64,000 nucleotides of DNA from Plantago major (lineage: Eukaryota > Streptophyta > Magnoliopsida > Lamiales > Plantaginaceae): the NCBI GenBank assembly GCA_026545765.1, contig CM048840.1, forward strand, positions 14,760,765 through 14,824,764. Reading direction: 5' to 3'. The notes under the pieces were generated by a model that was given only the letters and a program-made list of their open reading frames with translations, did not search any database and had not been told where the DNA came from. Positions within the stretch are counted from its first letter, which is position 1. Each line of letters begins with the position of its first letter. This document shows, piece by piece, positions 58,931 through 64,000 of the stretch. The position numbers were made by a program, and so were the translations under genes.

Positions 58931-59443
58931 CGTTCCGTATGAAACTTTCCATTTCCTTTATTGAAAACTTTTTCTATCATAAAAATCCCCACATATCACA
59001 TTTATTACGTAGATGCCATTCAATTAATAACGTAATTAGAGTGAAAATTAAATGGCATCCTTTAATTCCATCTACCCAACTGTCCATCTCCATTACTACT
59101 TTTCTCACCCTTTCGTTCCACTTCTCCATCTCACCGCTTTCCATCTCCACTAACCCTAGCCGTCGATTCCATCTCCATTTCTCCTTCTACTCTTTGTGAA
59201 CTTTTTCGGCCAATTTCAAAACCAAATGTCTGTCGATTTTGCCGTTCTGTCAATTCCTCTTTATCCGCATCTCTCGTTGATGTCGTAGCGGCCACCTCCA
59301 GCCTCCGCTCGCATCCACTAGGCACCACTGTCCAAACAAGCATATGGGTTAAACAGATCCGTCGGAACCAAACCGATCTGTCGGGATGATTAATTTTCTT
59401 GGATCTTCTCTGAGAGTAAGCCCCAGATTCTTCAAAACGATCG

Positions 59444-60801
59444 ATGGACTCAACGGATCCGCACTCACCACCGTCAGCGGAATTGCTTAAAACATGGTTA
59501 GGCACTTTTTCCCTTTTTTTTACAGCTATGTTCACTTGCAAATAGTCCGAAAAAAGAAGTCTTAGGCTACTTGAGAAATTCGGTGATCCTTAGTCGGAAG
59601 GAAGTTTTTGTTAATGATAAGCTTTTGAAATGAATTTGTTATTGATAAGCTTCTTTTTATTAAAAAAAAAATGGTTGTATTCAAACAAAAAACAGAGCTA
59701 AGCTCAATACAAAAGCTTAAACGAGTGTTTGTTTAATTCGATGGCCAATAATTTACTGATAATTTGAAGTCAGGTGGCTAATTCTTGTAATTCAGTTTTG
59801 TTGTTGTTATTGGTGTTTGATATTATTATCTCTTTTGTCGGTGTTCAGCAGCTACGGGCACCAGCATATGCATATGTTCTTCCTCCAGGTGTGAAAACCT
59901 TTGACTTGACGGATAGCGAATTCAGTCGATGGATTGATCGATCCTAAATCGAAGGATTTGACAGATAGCAAACTCCTCGACTGGAAAGTTTTTTGTTATC
60001 CATCTCTTTATTTTAGTTGATCTGTTGATGTATTTGTTTAAGTCGATTTATAAATTGTGTTTGATTTTCTTATCTTATTTTACAGTCTTGCGGGTACAAA
60101 TTCAGAGAGTGACTTTGAGCAGCTGCCAATATATGTACTTCCTCCACCTTTGGTAACCTTTGACTTGCCGGATAGCGAACTTCATCAATGGTTAGATAAA
60201 AGATGTATTTGGTTTCTTGTTCTAAATTGTGCTGGATTTTCTGATCTTCTTTTACAGTCTTGCCAATGCAAATTCGGAGCATGAGTTGGAGCACTTGCCG
60301 AAACCAGAAATTGCAGATGTTGATTTTGATAAAATGGAACATATGGATTATGATATTATCACAGGTTTTCTTCCTTCAATTGTTGGGCTGTACACTGATG
60401 ATGGAAATGGATTCATGGTCCCTTGTAGTAGAGACCCTACTTTGGTGCCAGTTAGAAGGCAAGTTTTTGTTATCCATCTATTTAGTTAACCTTTTTACTT
60501 CAATTTATATTTGACTGAACTTACAGTTTTTTTTATCTATTTGAATTAATTTTTTAAATTCTTATCTTTGTCTTGCAGCATGCCCAGTGCGAATTCAGTA
60601 GAAATTTTGGAGGACCAACAATCAAAATTATTGGATGATGACTTTCCAAAAATGGATCGTTGGACCTATCCTACTATCAAACTTATGGAACCTTTAGTCG
60701 AGAGTCTGTACACCGAAGATGAAGATGGATTTATGGTCCCTTGTTCGAGAGCTTCTACTTCGATTACAGTTGCAAGTCCTAAGCTTGATGGAACTGAACA
60801 G
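59444..60801 (+). other. Unrecognised locus of repeated exon-like modules
   Basis: Possible start MDSTDPHSPPSAELLKT at 59444, donor at 59497. Then three related blocks: YVLPPGVKTFDLTDSEFSRW (about 59870), YVLPPPLVTFDLPDSELHQW (about 60133), and two longer exon-like units. These are about 60256-60460 (ANANSEHELE to LYTDDGNGFMVPCSR) and 60581-60801 (PSANSVEILE to LYTEDEDGFMVPCSR). The last two pair block by block (DFxKM..., LYT-D/E-D-xxGFMVPCSR). The junction between them fits a GC-AG intron, AGAAG/GCAAGT to TTGCAG. The first modules have stops, so the 5' part may be decayed. The 60801 donor (GAACAG/GTGAAA) suggests further exons displaced by the transposons to the right. I do not recognise the family. 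Confidence 0.5.
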
Positions 60802-60895
60802 GTGAAATGCCTGATCATTGATGTTTGAAGTCAAATGCTAGTAGTATCTAATCAACTAATCAACACTCCAATTTATATATGCCTGATCATTGAAG

Positions 60896-61344
60896 TCATC
60901 TGAAATTAGAAATCAGATTTTTAATCTGATTGACTATGCATTGCTTTGTGACTTCTCGTGTGATTGACGCAATTGGCTTTGTCTCCAAGGTCCCTCTTGG
61001 TCTGTTTTTGCTTTTGCGCTGTGCTGGAACTTGTTGAGTGAATGGATAAATCCCTATTTTACCATCAAACACAACTTGCCCATCTACAACATAGAGGGGT
61101 CTTGCCACGTCACACATGAACATAACTTTTGTAATGAATCTCTTACTCTTACATGTCCTATGCACAACTTCCTCCCCTTCAACAACATAGTACCTCTCCG
61201 ATTCTTTTGTAAGGTAGAACCATTTCTCATCTATATGAACTATGTGTTGCATGCTTTTAAACTTGACAACATTTAAACTTTGGTCTAAGTGCAAGTATCT
61301 TAGACAAAAATTCATCCTATGCATCATGTTTTCAATGGTCAAAT
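60896..61344 (-). pseudogene. Mariner-like transposase fragment, cut by a CACTA element
   Basis: On the minus strand the open frame reads MMHRMNFCLRYLH, then VHIDEKWFYLTKESERYYV, VMFMCDVARP and a basic VPAQRKSKNRPRGTLETKPI segment. This is the first half of the DDE domain of plant mariner-like (Tc1/mariner, DD39D) transposases; the Asp of VHIDEKWF is the first catalytic residue. Upstream coding sequence is cut at 61344, exactly where the CACTA terminus begins. Downstream the match ends after CIVNQI, losing the other two Asp residues. It cannot be active. Confidence 0.87.
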
Positions 61345-61379
61345 CACTACAAGAAATCAGGGAAAAAACGACGAAGAGG

Positions 61380-61650
61380 GGCGACGGATCTATAGCGACG
61401 AATCGCTAAGGGTAGCGACGGATTTAATCCGTCGCTATATGGGCGACGGATTTTATTAATCCGTCGCCCATACTTTGACTTTTAGAAAAAAAAATTAAAT
61501 ATTAACGACGGATAATTTATCCGTCGTTAATATTTATATTTAAAATTAAAAAAAATAAAATGGGTCCGACGGATAAAGTATCCGTCGCTACGGGGCGACG
61601 GATAACTATCCGCCTCCCAGAAGCGACGGATGCTCGGGCCGACGGATACG
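61380..61650. repeat. CACTA subterminal repeats (CGACGGAT palindromes)
   Basis: Includes the perfect palindrome GCGACGGATTTAATCCGTCGC-like unit at about 61413-61433 and others at 61441-61468 and 61503-61528. Minus frame 61527-61823 and plus frame 61560-61955 overlap this zone and are not supported as genes. Confidence 0.9.
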
Positions 61651-62511
61651 TATCCGCCCGGAGGGTTTTTAGACGAAGCCATTTTCGATCTTACGCTTCG
61701 CTTTCTTCTCCGCTTTTCTTCAATTCTCCTCCACAACCGCCAATTGTTAACGATTCTTGTCCTTGGTGTCAATTCAAGATCGTTGGACGAGGAGCCTGCT
61801 TTTCCATCAATTTTAAATTTCATCCGCTATTTTCTTCGGAATCAACGGTATTTTGGCTAAACCCTAACTTTTTGAAATTTGGGATTTTTTTTATTTTTGA
61901 CTACTTATTCTCAATTGTATGTTTATATGAAATATGTAGTAGCTTGTTTAGTTAATTTGATCAATTATATGTAATTTGATATGTATATGTAATTTGATTA
62001 ATTTGATTTGTATATGTAATTTGATAGTTAGTTTAGTTAATTTGATATGAATGTATGTAGTCATTCAATATGTATGTATGTTAATTCGATAAGTATGTAT
62101 GTAGTGAAGTATGTATGTTAATTAAGTATGTATGTAGTTGGTTTAGTTCGTTTAGTTAATTTGATATGTATGTTAAGTATGTATGTAGTTAGTTTAGTTA
62201 ATTTGATATGTATGTAAGTAGTAGTTGGAGTTGATTTGATAAATTCGTATATGTACTAAATTACGAGGATGTAGTTAAGTGTTTTGAGCGACGGATAATA
62301 TGTTGATTATATTAACGTGTAATTTATAATTTATAACTCGTAGTAGTAAAACACTTAATAAATTTTGTAACATAACGAACACTTAATAATTAATTTATAA
62401 GGAACGTATAATAATTAACAATTAATCTCTACAATCTTCTTATCCGAATTGGAATCGATCTAATATATTAAATACGATCTAATCAATTGGAACAGGTTAA
62501 AAAAGCATACA
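61651..62511. other. CACTA 5' internal region
   Basis: A leader-like stretch to about 61860, then low-complexity GTATGTATGT/TTAATTTGATATG DNA. No gene. Confidence 0.5.
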
Positions 62512-63005
62512 ATGAATTCCGACCGTTCATGGATGTACGATCGTACGGCGGTAAATGACAAAGTTTCTAGGAGTTTTGTAGAAGGGGTTAAAGGTTTCAT
62601 CTCGTTTGTCATGGGACGTCCGGCTTGTGCAATTTATGACTCCTACAGCATTATTCGAGCACTTGCGACGTTATGGATTCATGCCTGAGTATCATGTATG
62701 GATTCATCACGGTGAGGAAGCACCGTCCATGGCATACCTCCAATGGAGGGAGAGGCGGGGTTTGGGTGTTTCTTGAATATCCAAGCAGGAAACGCGATAT
62801 GGTTATTAGTCATGTACCTATTCGTGTTTCGCCGAAAGTTGAGTACATTGAGAAAGACGACTCAATTACCAACTCGTACCAACAAGAGGATGTCGATAAA
62901 CAAGCAGAAAATTCCATAGAAGCAGATGATGAGTTGTTTGATCTGCACGATTACCAATATGTAGACTTAGAGGACGGCGATAACGGTATATTATGTGTAT
63001 TATAA
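62512..63005 (+). pseudogene. CACTA transposase-associated domain and following region, frameshifted
   Basis: ATG at 62512 opens MNSDRSWMYDRTAVNDKVSR with FVEGVKGFISFVMGRP, the transposase-associated domain found at the N-terminus of plant CACTA transposases. The frame is shifted near 62640: the next conserved piece, HLRRYGFMPEYHVWIHHGE, is read in another frame and stops at about 62775. The usual CPC zinc-type motif is missing at the break, so a small deletion probably caused it. A third frame (to 63005) reads VRVSPKVEYI-like IRVSPKVEYIEKDDS and an acidic tail. It is non-functional. Confidence 0.82.
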
Positions 63006-63107
63006 CTAGTTAGTAGTTGATAACACTTGAGTAATTATATGTGTTATTATAATTTGTTTTGTATTATAACTGGTACTAACACATTTTATTGTATTTGTTA
63101 CATGTTT

Positions 63108-63630
63108 TTGCAAATGACGCGACAGAGACCACGACTATCTCCACACACACACACCACCGCATGATAGTGTTGGTCGGGAAAGGGTCGAGAGGGGAGGGCT
63201 CAGTAGTCGTGGCAAGCAGTCTCATTCCTGAGACCCCCCAGCAGGAGAGAGCAATGGCTCTACCAACAAGACAGACACATACAGGAGGGCGACCATGACG
63301 ATTGTCCCTACCTCGTGTTCGATCCACATCATCCCAACATCACGTGGAACGGCTTGCCTGTGATTTTTCCTGCTGGTCCTGCCAAGTAAGTATTATACAT
63401 TCTTCTTAAATATGTAAAACATAACTTATGATAGTTGACAAGTATAAATTGTTGTACTAAAGTAATATATATTTGTTTCTTGTATCTTATACATTGACAA
63501 TGATTTATGGCCTCGGAGGTCCACAACAAACTAGGTGACATCTTTCAAGGTGAGAGAGCCACCGAGGTGGTGAGTGTTGGTCTCACATCTCGACCGCATG
63601 AGGGCCGAGTACTTGATGGTGAGGGTAAGT
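63108..63630 (+). pseudogene. Second CACTA coding region, TNPA-like remnant
   Basis: A Thr/Gln/Arg-rich stretch (MTRQRPRLSP) leads to YLVFDPHHPNITWNGLPV at about 63300-63357 and, after a probable intron beginning GTAAGT at 63387, VHNKLGDIFQGERATEVVSVG near 63520. The I-x-W-N-x-x-G-x-P/V pattern is typical of plant TNPA-like (Ptta/En/Spm family) proteins. Frames are interrupted, so this is probably decayed. Assignment is by position in the element and short motifs only. Confidence 0.5.
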
Positions 63631-63667
63631 TAAAATATGACATTCCTTTGTTTGTAATTATAATCGT

Positions 63668-63940
63668 TTTAATATGAGTGGTATGTTAGCCACTGTATGT
63701 GAGTGGTATGTTAGCCACTTTATTTGGGTGATATGTTAGTCATCATTGTGTTAGTAAAATTTAGGACAATGTGAGTGGTATGTTAGCCACTATATGTGAG
63801 TGGTATGTTAGCCACTTTGTTTGGGTGATATGTTAGTCACCATTGTGTTAGTAAAATTTAGGACAATGTGAGTGGTATGTTAGCCACTTTGTTTGGGTGG
63901 TATGTTAGCCACTTTGTTTGGGTGATATGTTAGTCACCAT
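63668..63940. repeat. Minisatellite of GTGAGTGGTATGTTAGCCAC units
   Basis: Units AGTGG-TATGTTAG-CCACT (a 5-bp inverted repeat with an 8-base spacer) and GGTGA-TATGTTAG-TCACC alternate, with a higher-order unit of about 115 bp containing TTGTGTTAGTAAAATTTAGG. At least eight basic units are visible. Confidence 0.9.
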
Positions 63941-64000
63941 ATCTGTGATGTTGTTGTATCTTATTAAATTGATGTAACATGGTGACGTTATATATGTATG

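Larger units (their letters stand above)
61345..64000 (+). mobile_element. CACTA (En/Spm) transposon, left end; continues past the window
   Basis: Begins CACTACAAGAAATCAGGG, the classical plant CACTA terminus, preceded by AAT (61342-61344) as probable 3-bp target. About a dozen CGACGGAT/ATCCGTCG words, many as back-to-back palindromes, fill 61380-61650, the subterminal repeat zone where the transposase binds. Transposase-related remnants follow at 62512-63005 and about 63230-63630. The right terminus is not in the window. Confidence 0.9.

Noticed and set aside
59131-59541. 136-codon minus-strand open frame
   Set aside because: No recognisable domain; overlaps the putative first exon and promoter of the modular locus.
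61560-61955. 131-codon open frame in the CACTA left end
   Set aside because: Starts within subterminal palindromes and has no conserved transposase motif.

Overview
The window is nuclear DNA of a flowering plant, most likely a eudicot. Genes carry GT-AG introns, a cytosolic ribosomal protein gene has plant-type telo-box and site II promoter elements, intergenic DNA is AT-rich, and the transposons are plant types (Athila-like Ty3, CACTA, mariner-like, Stowaway, Helitron). I cannot name the order or species. No bacterial features, CRISPR array, rRNA or tRNA gene was seen.

Genes, left to right. RPL31 (2308-3574, +) encodes ribosomal protein eL31. A COM1/GR1 gene, the plant CtIP/Sae2 homologue that promotes DNA-end resection, lies at 13637-15793 (+). 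A DRT100-like secreted leucine-rich-repeat gene follows (18135-19241, -). A seven-exon TrmL-like SpoU RNA 2'-O-methyltransferase with a likely organelle-targeting N-terminus (20720-23612, -) is divergent to an eight-exon SURP/G-patch splicing-factor gene (25526-29590, +). After a long transposon-rich stretch come a bHLH factor of the bHLH122/128/130 group (52607-54735, +), an eight-cysteine lipid-transfer-like protein with a 17-nt last coding exon (55372-55899, -), a second DRT100-like LRR gene with altered ends (56970-58004, +), and an unrecognised locus built of repeated exon-like modules (about 59444-60801, +). The exon structures were derived by hand from conserved protein matches, splice signals and reading phase.

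Mobile DNA fills much of the rest. The left edge (1-1466) and 34.7-35.1 kb hold LTR ends sharing the terminus TGTAACGACC. A palindromic MITE family has four copies at 1.9 and 6.8-7.4 kb, and decayed non-LTR retrotransposon coding sequence lies at 5.7-6.5 kb. Stowaway elements occur at 11.07 kb and, one nested in another, at 31.94-32.45 kb. A Helitron 3' end is at 11602, and a 9-bp-TSD MITE sits in an intron of the methyltransferase gene. A structurally complete but coding-dead Athila-type retrotransposon occupies 37045-45833, with matching ATAAG target duplications. Beyond it is an array of about 370/470-bp repeats (47.4-50.4 kb) with an inverted copy at 46.1 kb. That array is interrupted by a solo LTR flanked by AAAAC. 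The right end (61345-64000) is the start of a CACTA transposon that landed inside a mariner-like transposase pseudogene.

The conserved genes are independent single-gene units with housekeeping (translation, RNA modification, splicing, DNA repair) or regulatory and cell-wall roles; nothing suggests an operon or gene cluster. The most unusual parts are the modular locus at 59.4-60.8 kb, the two-period repeat array with inverted ends, and the layered transposon insertions.
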